A stretch of DNA of 64,000 bases from Helianthus annuus (lineage: Eukaryota > Streptophyta > Magnoliopsida > Asterales > Asteraceae). This document shows, in pieces, positions 42,511 through 53,491 of this stretch; position 1 is the first letter of the stretch, and the number at the start of each line of letters is the position of its first letter. Position numbers and translations under genes: made by a program. A model generated the notes under the pieces. That model ran no database searches. It was not told where the DNA came from and saw only the letters and a list, made by a program, of their open reading frames with translations. The stretch is from NCBI RefSeq assembly GCF_002127325.2, contig NC_035436.2, positions 15,138,066 to 15,202,065 of the forward strand, given 5' to 3'.

Positions 42511-43124
42511 TGATGTGTGTAAAATGCAACATATAAATTACATTAAATAAGGCATAAAACTAACCCTTTTTAAGTACTAATGTTGGAAAAAGTGTACTTT
42601 TGTCTTCCTTTTGTATTTTCGGGATTAAATGAGCTCAAATTAACAAAAGAAGCAAAAAGACAGCAAAATCTAACATAAATACTAGAAAAGGAACAAAAGT
42701 GGATTGCCCGACCCCTCGACAGCATCCTCCCAAGCAAAACAGAGAAGACATGAGACTGAACACGCCCGTGCTCAGTGAGCACGGGGCCGTGCCCAAGAAG
42801 CAGCAGAAAAGACAAACCTGTAGAAGCTTCTATCGCCCACCACGGGGCCGTGCCCAGTGAACATGGGGGTGTGGTCAAAGTACTGCAGGCGCATTTATTG
42901 TAATTGCGAATTACAATTAATGAAGAGAGAGAATGTCAGATGGGCACGGGGCCGTGCCCAGCGAACACGGGGCCGTGCCCAGACTTCTGTTCAGCCTATA
43001 AATAGGAGTGCTAGGAGCCATTGCAACTCATCCCTTGGCACACCACCTCTCTCACACTTCATCCACCACCCACCACCATCACAACACCATCATCCACCAC
43101 CCTCATCCATTGTCCATAATAGAC
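42511..43124 (+). repeat. Truncated 3' LTR of element B
   Basis: It matches the first 614 bp of the 5' LTR, with three palindrome pairs (about 42757-42795, 42836-42874 and 42943-42982) and TATA at 42994-43005. It then breaks off at about 43124 into unrelated AT-rich DNA. Confidence 0.85.
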
Positions 43125-44197
43125 AACGAACAAGCAAGGCGTTTAACCTAGATATTTAGAATAATACGCAACGAACTCGTTATTATTTATTGATTAAAAT
43201 CAGTAATCCTAATATTTAAGTTAGATAATATTCCTCATATTTAAGTTTTTAAAAATGATTAAATATTAGAATTTAACTCATTCATAAAATTAAGATAGTT
43301 TGGTAATTTAATTAACTTTAGCGTTTATTATTAAAGAGAAAGAAAAGGAAATATAGAAAATTATTTGTGGTTATCGAGATGGATTATAAGGAATTTTGAA
43401 AGAAAAGATTGAAATAAAATTGTTGCTTTTATTTAGAAAAAGGAATTTAAAGTAAAATAAAATAAAATAAAAAAATAATAATAAAAAAACATAACGTGAC
43501 ATGAACATCAAAAGAAAAAAATGTTTTAAACTCTAACTTCAGTCTGTTTGCATTTGTTATTAACTGTTAAAGATCAATTTCATATAACAAAAAAAAAACG
43601 AATCGATTTAATCAAAAGAATATACCGAACAGTTGACGTATCGATTCCGTCGTCGTAAAACTCCGGCAGCTTGGTTCACTCCGACGTTTCGCGAATCCGG
43701 CGAGACTTGCAAGTTACTCCGACGACTATACAGGGATGTTTATTCTTTCTGAATCGACAAGGTCTAGAGAATGTGTTTATGGTGGGTGTTTTGCGAAACA
43801 GAGAGGGTGCTCGAGAGGTGTTCGGTTATTCCGGTGAAAGCTTTATTCTCCGGTGACGTGATATAATCGAGAGTTTGAGAGAGAGAGAGAGATTGTTTTG
43901 TAGCAAGGTTTTGATACAGCCAAGGTTTGCTTAAATACACGTTCGCGGGTTTTAGAAATACCGAAATTTCCGAAATCGAAATGGTAAGATTGGTGTCTTC
44001 GAAGAATGAGGACGGGATCATGGTCAAGTTCTTGATTGACAAAGAAAAAGGAAACGCGGGATGGCTGTCAATCCCGGCAATTCAGCGAAGAAGAAAAGGA
44101 AAGTTTGGTTGTCGTCGTTCTATCCTTGGCGGCAATAAGAAAATGGAAACCGCTAAACTCGCTTAAGAATTAATAAGCTGGGATTATTCACAGCGAT
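43125..44197. other. Unassigned DNA, possibly remnant of the Gypsy element
   Basis: The first 500 bp are very AT-rich. From 43640 to 44166 GC rises, and a 79-codon frame (43927-44166) exists but has no recognisable domain. A (GA)n run lies near 43877. The position, between the truncated Gypsy pol and a Gypsy 3' LTR, suggests leftover 3' non-coding Gypsy sequence. No integrase was found. Confidence 0.35.
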
Positions 44198-44276
44198 GAT
44201 GGTAGCCCATCCGGTTAAAGCGCGTGTGTGTTTGGTTTGAGTGACAGGGTTTGAATCCGAGCGGATGCCCCTTTTT
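44198..44276 (+). repeat. tRNA-like / SINE-type sequence
   Basis: TAGCCCATCCGGTTAAAGCG resembles an A box. GGGTTTGAATCC at about 44248-44259 is a near-perfect B box (one mismatch). A T5 run at 44272-44276 could end pol III transcription. The length (about 74 nt) is tRNA-sized, but the cloverleaf is poor, so this is a tRNA pseudogene or SINE head rather than a functional tRNA. Confidence 0.45.
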
Positions 44277-44835
44277 GTTGTTTTTAATTCTTTTTTTCAG
44301 TTTTAATAGTTTCACTTTAGCCCCTGCAGTTTCACTAACTGAGCTAACTGAGTTCCTTTAACATAGTTAATTTGTTTAACTAAAATATATTAACCTTTAA
44401 CTTAAATTAATCAATATTACTATTATACTTTTTAAACTTATATATTTATTTTACTAACTTCGTAAATTTAGATTTAAACTAAAAATATTAATCTAACTAA
44501 CTAGGTTACTTTCATAACCTTAATTCTAATTTGAAATCTAACGAGACTAACTGAATTATTAAAAAAAGAATAAAACTTGTAGATTATAAGGTTAAATAAA
44601 ATAAGAAAAAGTAAATAACCATTTTTTTTATAAACGGATTAAATTAACGATATCCTATCAACGATTATTTATTTCGAGAAAATTTCCGAGGTTTAAAGTT
44701 TAGGATCCGTATTTTTAAAACGGGTCGGATTTCGAAACGGGTCGATTTTGACGGGGGTTACACGCAGAGTTCACTTGGGAACTCGAAAGCGACATGAAGA
44801 CGAAGTACCCACAGTTGTTTGTTACGGCTTCAGCC
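44272..44835. other. Unassigned AT-rich DNA
   Basis: No genes. The stretch leads into the 3' end of a Gypsy element. Confidence 0.4.
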
Positions 44836-44871
44836 TAATTTCGGGACGAAATTCCTTCAACTAGGGGAGGC
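44836..44871 (+). promoter_or_regulatory. Gypsy 3' end with purine tract
   Basis: AATTTCGGGACGAAATTCC followed by AACTAGGGGAGG directly precedes an LTR start. This pairing is typical of the 3' end of Tekay/Del chromoviruses. Confidence 0.65.
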
Positions 44872-45903
44872 TGTAACACCCCGTGTTTCGAAGTCAAAGT
44901 CAAGAATGAAGTCAAAGGAAGAAAAGATTACTAATAGCAATCTGTCTCTCCTTGCTCAATCTCTGTTTTGACTTCTTTGACTTGTAGTTAGTCTATTTTG
45001 TGTTTTACATTAGTTGTATTATGTGGAGTAATTAATTATAATCGCAACAATCGACGAATATTTATCGCTACGAATCGCTTTAGGACTGTGAACCAGTCGT
45101 CCGATCGAGCTGCCTGGCCGATCGGCCAGCCCTTTCCTCTTTTGGAACTCTTTAAATACCCATGTCACTTTCATTCTTTCTACTTTTGGAAACTCTCTGA
45201 CCGACCAGCTCGTGCTCCTCGCCTTTTCCTCGATTTCTCTGAATTCCAGTAAGATCTCGTCCTAAATCTTGTACTTTCTTGATCTACATGCATTCCTACA
45301 TCATTCTATCTTTTGAATCTTAACTTCTAACCGTGAAATCACCAAGATTCAAGGTGTTCTTGGATGACGTCATCATGTGTTCTTAAAGAACTTCATGTTT
45401 TGGCCTCAATCCACCAAGAACAACTTAGATCTAACCGATTTCCACATAAACAACAAAGATCTTTCATAGATCTAAACATATTCACGTTAAAAAAAATTTA
45501 GAGAACGTTTTCCAACCCTCTTTCAACTCTTTTACACTCAATGCACTCAAAACCGATAGAATCGGAGCTTGTACCGACTTCCTACTCATTCTTGTGGTTG
45601 TGTTGGTCCAAGATCCGGATCCCATCGACGAGGGTTACCGATTACGGGTTAAACCTGGAACACCGTCTTGAACGGTTAATTGACCGGATTTGGGTGATTC
45701 CTGTCCGACCAGGAATACCAAGTATTGACGAGGTTTCTATTGCTTAACACGTTATCAAAAACATCTCGATAAAACGACAAACAACCAAAACAACCAAGTG
45801 TAAGACGAACAGGATGACTAGGACGGGGTGCCGTCCGATCGGACTGCTGTCCGAACGGACAGTCACCCGAACGACCGGTCAGCCGAACGGCTTGCACCTT
45901 GGG
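44872..45903 (+). repeat. Gypsy 3' LTR, partial
   Basis: It begins TGTAACACCCCG and aligns with the solo LTR at 27097, except for a deletion of about 445 bp after CTGTGAAC (45094 here). It is cut at 45903, before TGTCACACCCC. It may be the 3' LTR of the Gypsy whose gag-pol lies at 31913-36897, since it is the same strand and class; I cannot prove it. Confidence 0.8.
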
Positions 45904-46830
45904 TGTCACACCCCAACCGATGGCGGAAATATCGGGATGAGACAAACAAATCGCTCAAAAGCATCATAACACTATTGATGACAATATAATTTAAATTCAA
46001 TTTCATAAATGCTAAATTGTCATACATTGTTCAAACATGATCAAAACAATATTTCAAATTTCAAACATAGTTTATTTCCTAGGTGAGTTTCTAGTCCACC
46101 CTAACTTGCTTCTTCATCATCTTGTCTATCAACCTGCAGCATGTATTAAAATAACATCAACAAAAATGTTGGCGAGTATACAAGTTTGATACATAGCATA
46201 AAGTAGAATAAAAAGTTTTAACGCTCATATCCAACATGAATAAGATGATACAAGTTACTAATATGCTGAAACAGTGTCACTATATGTCAAACCCAAGTTT
46301 CCAACGCAAGCACCCCAAGACTCACTCAAGGGCGGTGCGTACTCCTATAGCATAGGAGTTTAATAAGTATAACAAGTCTCACAAGTCTCGGAAGTTTAAT
46401 AAGTTTAACCAGGTTAATGAGCACATAGACACAAAAAGTTTACATAGCATACGAGATTAACAAGCATCAAATTGTTTCATATCTAAAAATGGATAGAGTG
46501 TGCATATAAACAGTTTCAAGCGTTGTGTGTTTTTGTATAGAATACATGTTGCACCCAAAAGTGACAAAATAAAAATGGGATCAAGTATACTCACATTGAT
46601 TGCGTTGTGATTTCTTGTAAGTAACGCACGAGTAAAGATTGGAAATCCAAAAGAACGAACAGGAGTGATTAACCTAGGTAATTAGAATGTCACACGTGAA
46701 TGATCCAATTATCATATGTAAGTTAATAAAATCCTATCATTTATTGTTTAGACTTTAATTAATTAACTTACTAATTTTTTTGGGTTAAATCATAATAACA
46801 CATCATTAATTAATTAGATTTTGTAAATCT
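45904..46830. mobile_element. LTR-like fragment starting TGTCACACCCC
   Basis: Its first 26 bp equal the inverted 3' end of the solo LTR (30607 back to 30582); similarity fades after that. It may be a related LTR inserted in the opposite orientation. There is no coding region. The right end is not clear, but AT-rich DNA continues to about 46830. Confidence 0.4.
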
Positions 46831-46859
46831 ATTATATATAATAAATGAAAGTCATTTGG

Positions 46860-47223
46860 GCCACGTGTCAACACCAGAGAGCCCCTAAATGCCCTTTTTC
46901 CCACCCTGCAGTGTTTTCCCTTCTTTATCTTCTTCTTTTGTCTACTTCTCAATTCAGATTTCATTTCCCTCTTCTCTCTCTTCTCTCTGGCGATTCAAAT
47001 GACGATTCAAAAACCAGATCTGCGATTTCAGGTACCTTTCATCTAATAACCTAAAATCATCTTGAATCTCTCTTATGTTAATCGTTGATATATGTATAGA
47101 TCTGTATGTTTTTCATTTTGTTGTTCAACCCTAGGGTCCTCCACATCTTCTAATCTTCTCTGGCGATTCAAAAACCAGGTAAATCTCTGCTTTCAGATCT
47201 ACACAACTATGCTTCATATTCAG
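46860..47223 (+). other. Region before the mannosidase exons
   Basis: It is C/T-rich, with CTCTGGCGATTCAAA present twice (about 46986 and 47159), each followed by a possible splice donor (CAGGTAC and CAGGTAA). It could be 5' untranslated or intronic DNA attached to the gene fragment, but no coding similarity is visible. Confidence 0.3.
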
Positions 47224-47802
47224 GGCTTTTTATGATCCCGGATGGAAGCTTACTGTTGAGGAGTATTATGATCGGCAGAGTAAGCATATTTTGGATACGA
47301 TTGTTGAGACTCTGTTGAAGGTGAGTTGTTGTTTTGGTTTGGTTTAAGTTTGTGTGGGTTGTTATGTAATGTGTGTTTGGTTTGATGGTTATTTGGATGG
47401 ATTGGTTTGTTGTGATGTGTTTAGGATGAAAGGAGGAAGTTTATTTGGGAAGAGATGTCGTATTTGGAGAGGTGATGGCGGGATGCTCCGGATGCGAAAA
47501 AGGAGGCTTTGGTTCGGTTGCTGCAGAATGGACAGTTGGAGATAGTTGGTGGTGGTTGGGTGATGAATGATGAGGTAAGATTAAGTTAAATCTCACTTGC
47601 TTCTCTATCAATGATTTTGATCGTATAGTTTATGTATGATACATATATCTTACAGTCCCGAAAGATAAACATGTTAGCATGGTTTTGTCAATATATATGC
47701 AGGAAGTGATTGCACTTTCTCTTGATCTTTTAGCCTTACTGAATTTTATCTTTTTAATGTCTGTTGCAGGCCAATTCACATTATTTTGCCATCATTGAAC
47801 AG
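47224..47802 (+). pseudogene. Golgi alpha-mannosidase II gene fragment (three exons)
   Basis: Exons at 47224-47320, 47425-47574 and 47770-47802 have GT-AG introns. They read DPGWKLTVEEYYDRQSKHIL, IWEEMSYLER, QLEIVGGGWVMNDE and ANSHYFAIIEQ, strongly like plant Golgi alpha-mannosidase II (glycoside hydrolase 38), which trims N-glycans. Two defects stand out: the metal-site H-N-D reads F-Y-D, losing the zinc-binding His, and a TGA (47473-47475) replaces Trp in LERWW. The real protein is over 1000 residues; only about 93 codons remain. Retained introns show a DNA-level copy. Confidence 0.85.
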
Positions 47803-48123
47803 GTACCGTTTTATCATTCATACTAAATTATCTCAATTAGTTATATTAGCTGATCAAAGTGTCTTATATGATATAAACTGCTAATTTTAGTCTGGTATAA
47901 CAACTGGAAGTTACACAAAACCTTTTACATGTTATACTTTTTTACATTATAAGATTATAATTTTGTTTTCATGATGAAGTTTGAGTTCAATATCAGGTTA
48001 TTTTACTTCAGATGATGGAGGTCCAAAACCTTTAACCGTGTTTATTGTTCATTTTGTTTGGTAGGTATGTGATTGGTCAACAACTGTGGATCCAACATAA
48101 ATGTTGAAATATATATTGATGAT
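47803..48123. other. Intron-like DNA between captured exon and Sirevirus
   Basis: It follows a splice donor (CAG|GTACCG) and has no further mannosidase exon. It ends in the ATGAT target site (48119-48123). The same stretch resumes at 63518. Confidence 0.5.
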
Positions 48124-48836
48124 TGTTGATGCATTTTTTTTGTGTGTCTGTTACTAGTCTTGTAATTATGTGTATTTTGTACGGTCTTTATCAGTTATCG
48201 AGTCTGTATTTGCAGTCGACCGAGTCGGATATCCTCCTATCCGCTTGTGTCTGACGTGTTTGTCTCTTTGTTATGTATTTGGTAGTAAAACTATGCATGT
48301 TGCATATTGAGGGTATATCTGTCATTTGTATGAGTATTTGTGCCTTCTCTTTCTGCTGCATGTGGTTTGCAGAAACAGTTAACTATTTGCAGGCCTTGGC
48401 GAAACACTCTGTTTCGTCAAGTACATGTCGACGAAACAGAGATGGTGACATTTGGTTCTGTTTCGTCAAGGTGGTCAACGAATCAAATGTGATTCGTTGA
48501 CTGTTGGGCTTATTATTGGGCTTACTTCTGTTTCGTCAGCCCACTTTCAGTTTCGTCAAGTTATTCAGCGCATCTGCTATATAAGGCACAGGTATGTCAC
48601 AGTTTAGTCTTAGAGATGAGAGAATACCCTGAAGGTCACTTTGTGTAAACTGTGTTTGTATCAGTTGTGAATTCTCATCCAGTTAATCAAACGATTGTGT
48701 TTCTTTGGTTAACCACTGTCTTCTCTTTGTTCTATGTTTGATTTGGCTTAGTTAAGTGGATTCCGCACACTTAACTTTGTTTGTTATAAACAAGGATTTT
48801 GTGGTGAAAATCGATCCTCCGATTTAGGGACCTACA
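48124..48836 (+). repeat. 5' LTR of the Sirevirus (713 bp)
   Basis: It runs from TGTTGATGCA to GACCTACA, with canonical TG...CA ends. A cluster of GTTTCGTCA/GACGAAAC words lies at 48403-48560, and a TATA box (CTATATAAGG) at about 48577-48587. Transcription would start shortly downstream. Confidence 0.95.
48403..48590 (+). promoter_or_regulatory. Sirevirus LTR promoter with inverted TTTCGTCA words
   Basis: Eight words of the GACGAAAC/GTTTCGTC or AACGAATC/GATTCGTT type occur in about 160 bp in both orientations, then the TATA box. TGACG/CGTCA is the core bound by TGA-class bZIP factors, so these may be activator sites; that is inference. Confidence 0.6.
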
Positions 48837-48838
48837 AG

Positions 48839-48850
48839 TGGTATCAGAGC
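48839..48850 (+). promoter_or_regulatory. Primer binding site, tRNA-Met type
   Basis: TGGTATCAGAGC starts two bases after the LTR, the exact plant Copia consensus. Confidence 0.92.
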
Positions 48851-49322
48851 CGTGGCTCTTATCCTTGTTTAAAATCAAACATAGTTCGGTTTGGTTGTCT
48901 TGTGTTTGTGTTTTGCTCAAAAAGTGTTCTTGAAAACTTTATATTTTCTGGAAAAAGAAACCTTAAAATTAGTAGATATTGTTTGCTTGTTAAGAGTTTT
49001 GCCAAAAACCATGCTAGTTTGAGTGTACACATATAAACTGTTGGTTTTGGTTGAAAGTCTTAAACAAAAATCTGTGTTCGGAAAGTATAAAATTCACCGG
49101 TTGTTCTTGTGTTCTTCATATATTCATAAGAAGTTCATAGTGTTCTTGATAAAGTAACTTTTTAATCCAAGTGATAAGGTTTAGGTGTTTTGAAAAGTGT
49201 TGAAACATACCCTATTACCCACCATACTTCTAAGTTGGTAGAAAAGCATGGGTTGAAAATCGTGTGACTTGACAGACAGTGTATAAACAATTCACCAACT
49301 TTCACCAACCTCTGACAACCTT
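48851..49322 (+). other. Untranslated leader of the Sirevirus
   Basis: AT-rich and non-coding. It probably holds packaging signals; none are recognisable by eye. Confidence 0.5.
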
Positions 49323-49572
49323 TTTGACGAATCTGCTCTCGACGAATCAAGAAGTCACCGAATCAAAAAAGTGTTTCGCCAAAGTTTCTTCGACGAATCA
49401 AAAGTGTTTCGCCAAAGTTCCCTTCGACGAATCACAGGTGTTTCGCCAAAGGTTCTTTTGACGAATCAAACATCTGATTCGCCAAACTTCTTTGACGAAA
49501 CAAAATCTGTTTCGTCATCAGTCATTTCGTCAATACAACATTCTGTTTCGTAGAAAGTGTTTCGTCGAGAAA
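49323..49572 (+). repeat. Dense GACGAATC/GTTTCGCC array upstream of gag
   Basis: About 15 words in 250 bp alternate in orientation: GACGAATC repeatedly followed by GTTTCGCCAAAG, then GACGAAAC, GTTTCGTCA, ATTTCGTCA and GTTTCGTCG. The array ends about 90 nt before the gag ATG. A comparable array precedes ORF3. Confidence 0.8.
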
Positions 49573-49662
49573 ATTGTCAATTTTCAACAGAAGGTTTGCA
49601 AGTTCATCATAACAGTGTGTTTTCAAGTGTTTATTCAGGTTTTCCACTAGTATACATCAATC

Positions 49663-52600
49663 ATGAGTTGCACAAGTCCTTGGGACTGGAGTACGGACCC
49701 ACAGCCCGGTCAAGATCAAACTTCCGCAGCAGCATGGGCAAGAAGTATGTTTCCACAATCAGCGATCAGTGCAAGTCAATGGGCGTTGGTATCCAATCAA
49801 AGTCAAAGTATTCAAAATCTTCTGCTTAGTGAAAGTGAAACGGGCAGCAACAATCGTCCACCAAAGTTGAACCATATGAACGATTTTCCATCATGGAAAA
49901 GCCGCTTTCACACATATGTTCAAGGGCAAAGCACCGAACTTTGGACGTGTTTCATCAATGCATTCAATCCTGATCTGGAAGTTGCAGCATCCACTTCGGA
50001 GGGTTATGCTAATATGCTTGAAGATCAAAAGAAAGCCTATGACTTGGAGAAAAAGGCTTTTGCAATTCTTACACAAGCGCTCACCAAAGAAATTTATCAT
50101 CAGTTCTCTTACTGCAAAGACACGAAAACTTTATGGGAGGCTTTAGTAGCAAGAGGAGAAGGCAATGCAGCTGCTCGAAAATCTCGCCATGATTTGTTAA
50201 AGAAAGAATTTGAATCATTTCAGTTTTTGGAAAATGAGACTCTAAATGATATGACTACACGTTTTTATCACTTGATTAGTGAAATGTTTGCTTATGAGGT
50301 TATAGCTTCTCAACAGGAAATGGTGACTAGATTTGCTGATGCTCTACCTCCAAAGTGGAGTTCATTTATTGAACTGCTGAAGCATACGGGTACTCTGAAT
50401 ACAGTCAACATCTATGAATTCATTCAAAAGCTGGAACACAAGAATGATGAAGAAATCCGGAAAGCTAAACGAGTTCCTGCTCCTCAAAATACAGAAATGT
50501 ATCTTCCCGGTTTCGATGCCTTGGCCAGAGCCGCTGCTGCTCAACAACCAAAATTGCATTTGTGTCCAATACAAGTTCCTTTCCGTTTCCTCAGTCAGCT
50601 CCTACTCCGGTTTTTGATCCAAGGGCTTATATTCCAACACCACAACCTGTACCTCAAGCTAATCCTGCACAACCTCAATTCGATCCGAGGGCTTATATTC
50701 CAACATCACAACCTTCACCTCAAGTTAATCCCGCACAACCTCAATTTGATCCGAGGGCTTACATTCCTGTCCCATCACAACCACAACAACAAGCTCATTA
50801 TACCAACAATGCTCAACCTCAAAACCCAAACACTATCCGAGTCGACACTTCAAAACTTTCTCAAGTTAGCATTGAAGTAGCAAAGGAGCATATGGAACTT
50901 ATCAATACAATGGTCAGTGCTTATTGTGGTTTAGTAGCAGGTCAGATTGGAAATATCAACATGACCCACGAAGATTATCAACAGATCGACAAGGATGAAA
51001 TGGAGTTGATGGATATCAAATGGGCTTTTGCTAGTGCAATTAGAAGGGCAAAAGACTTCATGGCTCGAACTGGAAGAACTTCGTTGGAAGGGAAGAAAGA
51101 TACGAAGTACGGGTTTGATAATTGTGGCGAGAAAGGGCACTTCAAACGTGAGTGCACCCGACCGACTAAACAAGGCAATCATAACCCATTCAGAAACCAG
51201 ACGAGTACTTCAAATGTGAATGCCCAGCAAGAGAATCGTGACAGGAGGATTGTGGCAGTCAACAACAATCAGAGCCAGTCCGGACCATCAAATCCCAATC
51301 GGGCTTTGACTGTTCAAGCTGATGAAGGATGTGACTGGTCAGTGCAGTTTGGGGAAGGTGATCAAGGAGGTGGAACAGCATGTTATGCAAAGATTATCAA
51401 TCACATCAAGCATGTTCATAAGGAAGAGTTTTCTGATAGTGACGACAGTTCTGGTTATTCTGGGAGTTCTGATGAAGAAGGTTCTATTTCTGGGGATAAT
51501 CAATCTGAGCCTGATGTGAAGGAGGAAGCAGGGTCTGATGTTCAAGATTTATTAAATGAAGCTGAGGAGTTAAAATGTCAGAAATCAGTTCTGATCAAGA
51601 AGGCTGCTGCTGTATCTAAGGAAATGGAGAAATTCTTTTCTGAAGATGGATCTTTTTCTTTTCAAACAGCCTTTATGGCAAATGTCTCAGCCTCTTCGAG
51701 TCAGGTAAATACTGAAACTCCTGCTCCTATTGTTTGTAAATCATGTGCAGATATGAAGCTTGAGTCAGAAAAGCTTCATAGTCATAACCAAAATTTGCTT
51801 GTTGAACTATCTAAATGCAAAGAGGCAAATATGGCTTTAACTCGGAACGAAAAAGAATTTAAATCTGTAATCGAAACATTAAAGAAAAGCGTGTCCGAAG
51901 TGAACAAAGTGGTTTACCATAAACAAGTGAGTATAAATGAGTACATAAATATTGTTGAGGAAACCAAAAAGCAACTAGCCATTGCCAAGTGCGAACATGA
52001 TGCAATCAAACAGAAATTGGAAAGTTATTCTAACTTCCGATTTGTGCTTGATCACATTATCGATGTTCAACAACTGAAAGGAAACAAGAAAGGCGTAGGG
52101 TATGAGAAGTGTCCGCCCCCTTTGAGACATAATTATACCAAAATGCCTGATGAAGAAGATATGCCACGGTATGAACCCAGTGTGCCTCTTAATTTTGAGG
52201 AATTTTCTACTGGCCTAGGGTTCAAACCGGACAGTTCTTCAAACACATCCTCTAAGCAACAAGAAACCTCAACATCCATGATACAAAGTCCTCCAATTAT
52301 TGAGGACTATGAGTTATCGGATGATGAATCAGAATTGGATGTAAGTGACCAGGATAAATCACTTGACAAGATGAAAGGAGTAGTAATTCCACTTGAGAAT
52401 CACATTCTTTGTGATCCTGATACTCGTGTTGTTCCATCAGTTGTAAAACAAGTGATAGATCCTGTCAAAGTTAACAAGACGTCTGTGTCTGCTGTTAAAA
52501 GCAGTACTGTGTTGTATACGTTGGTTGGTGGTGATAAAATCTACTCAGATCGCGATTTTCCAATTGAAAATGTCAATCAATCTTTGATTGATAAAGTCTT

Positions 52601-53491
52601 TGAAGATAACACAAACAAATTTTTGGAAAAACACTTCCGGGAATTGTTGTAACACAATGTGATCCAATTCCTAAGGCTGAGATCAGAAAACAGTTTGGAA
52701 ATCAAAAATCACCAACCACTCAACAACCTAGTGCTTCTAATGGTAAACAACCTGTCAAGCGAGCTCAAAAGCCTAATGTCTCTCAAATGAAATCTGAAAC
52801 GAAAGGAGCTCGGTTTCAAAAGAAAGTGAAAGATGTCAAATTTGTGTCATCCAAGGGTACTGATAAGATTGAGACTTTTGAGAACAAATCAAACACCGAT
52901 TTTGTACAACAAGTCACGATCTTAAAACGTAACAGTGATAACAATTACACTCAACATACAAACGGGTGTGATGAAAAGGTTATTACCTCAGGTTCCACGG
53001 GTTCGACATCTTGTGGTCAATCAAATTCTCCTAAATTTGTGGAAAGGAGAACATGCTTTAAATGTGGAGAGTTTGGGCATATCATTAAAAATTGCCCAAA
53101 CACTCCAAAGGATAAATTTGTTGAGAAAGCACCACCTAAAAAAGTTCACCCTCAACGTCATTCAGTTTCACCAAAACGTGATAAAAGAACAGTTAAAGAA
53201 CAAGAAACTAAACAACGACGTAAGAACATAAAAACTGTTGAAAAAGCTTTGAAATCTGAAGTTAAAACAGTTAAAAGGGAACCAAGTGTTTCACAACCAG
53301 TAAAACCAGAAGCTTCAAAAACTGTTTACAACACTCAATCTGGTAAGCAAAAACAAACTTGGAAACCTAAGACGGGTGATAATTCAGGGGGAGCAGTTGT
53401 GCTTGAGAATCATCAAGAAATTGAGATCACGTTTCGTGATGCTCAGGGACGACCCAAGACCACTAAGGCTTGGGTCCCCATCCTCAACTGA
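49663..53491 (+). pseudogene. Sirevirus gag, frameshifted
   Basis: It starts MSCTSPWDWSTDPQPGQ at 49663 and includes the Copia Gag core (FPSWKSRFHTYVQGQSTELW, LWEALVARGEG, TRFYHLISEM, RFADALPPKWSSFI). A frameshift at about 50560-50575 moves into the next frame (50562-52652), with FDPRAYIPT-type tandem repeats, a knuckle lacking its first Cys (DNCGEKGHFKREC), and a long acidic and coiled-coil-like stretch. Another shift at about 52636 leads to 53491, with an intact knuckle CFKCGEFGHIIKNC and an end AWVPILN. A true intact gag would be well over 1000 residues. Confidence 0.85.
50600..50790 (+). repeat. In-gag tandem repeat (FDPRAYIP motif)
   Basis: Three copies of a unit encoding FDPRAYIPTPQP-like text lie at about 50610, 50680 and 50742, with a unit of about 66-69 bp. 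They make a Pro/Gln-rich flexible region of Gag. Confidence 0.8.

Larger units (their letters stand above)
36898..43124 (+). mobile_element. Element B: non-autonomous Athila-like LTR element, 3' LTR truncated
   Basis: It has a full 5' LTR (36898-38592), tRNA-Asp primer site, two short ORFs, spacers, purine tract and a partial 3' LTR (42511-43124). It is collinear with minus-strand element A, including all eight internal palindrome pairs. It encodes no enzymes. It inserted into the Gypsy RNase H. The right end was lost, so no TSD can be read. Confidence 0.88.

Noticed and set aside
48273..48500. A 75-codon frame in the Sirevirus LTR, repeated at 62949-63176
   Set aside because: It is LTR promoter DNA with the TTTCGTCA cluster; the duplicate is simply the other LTR.
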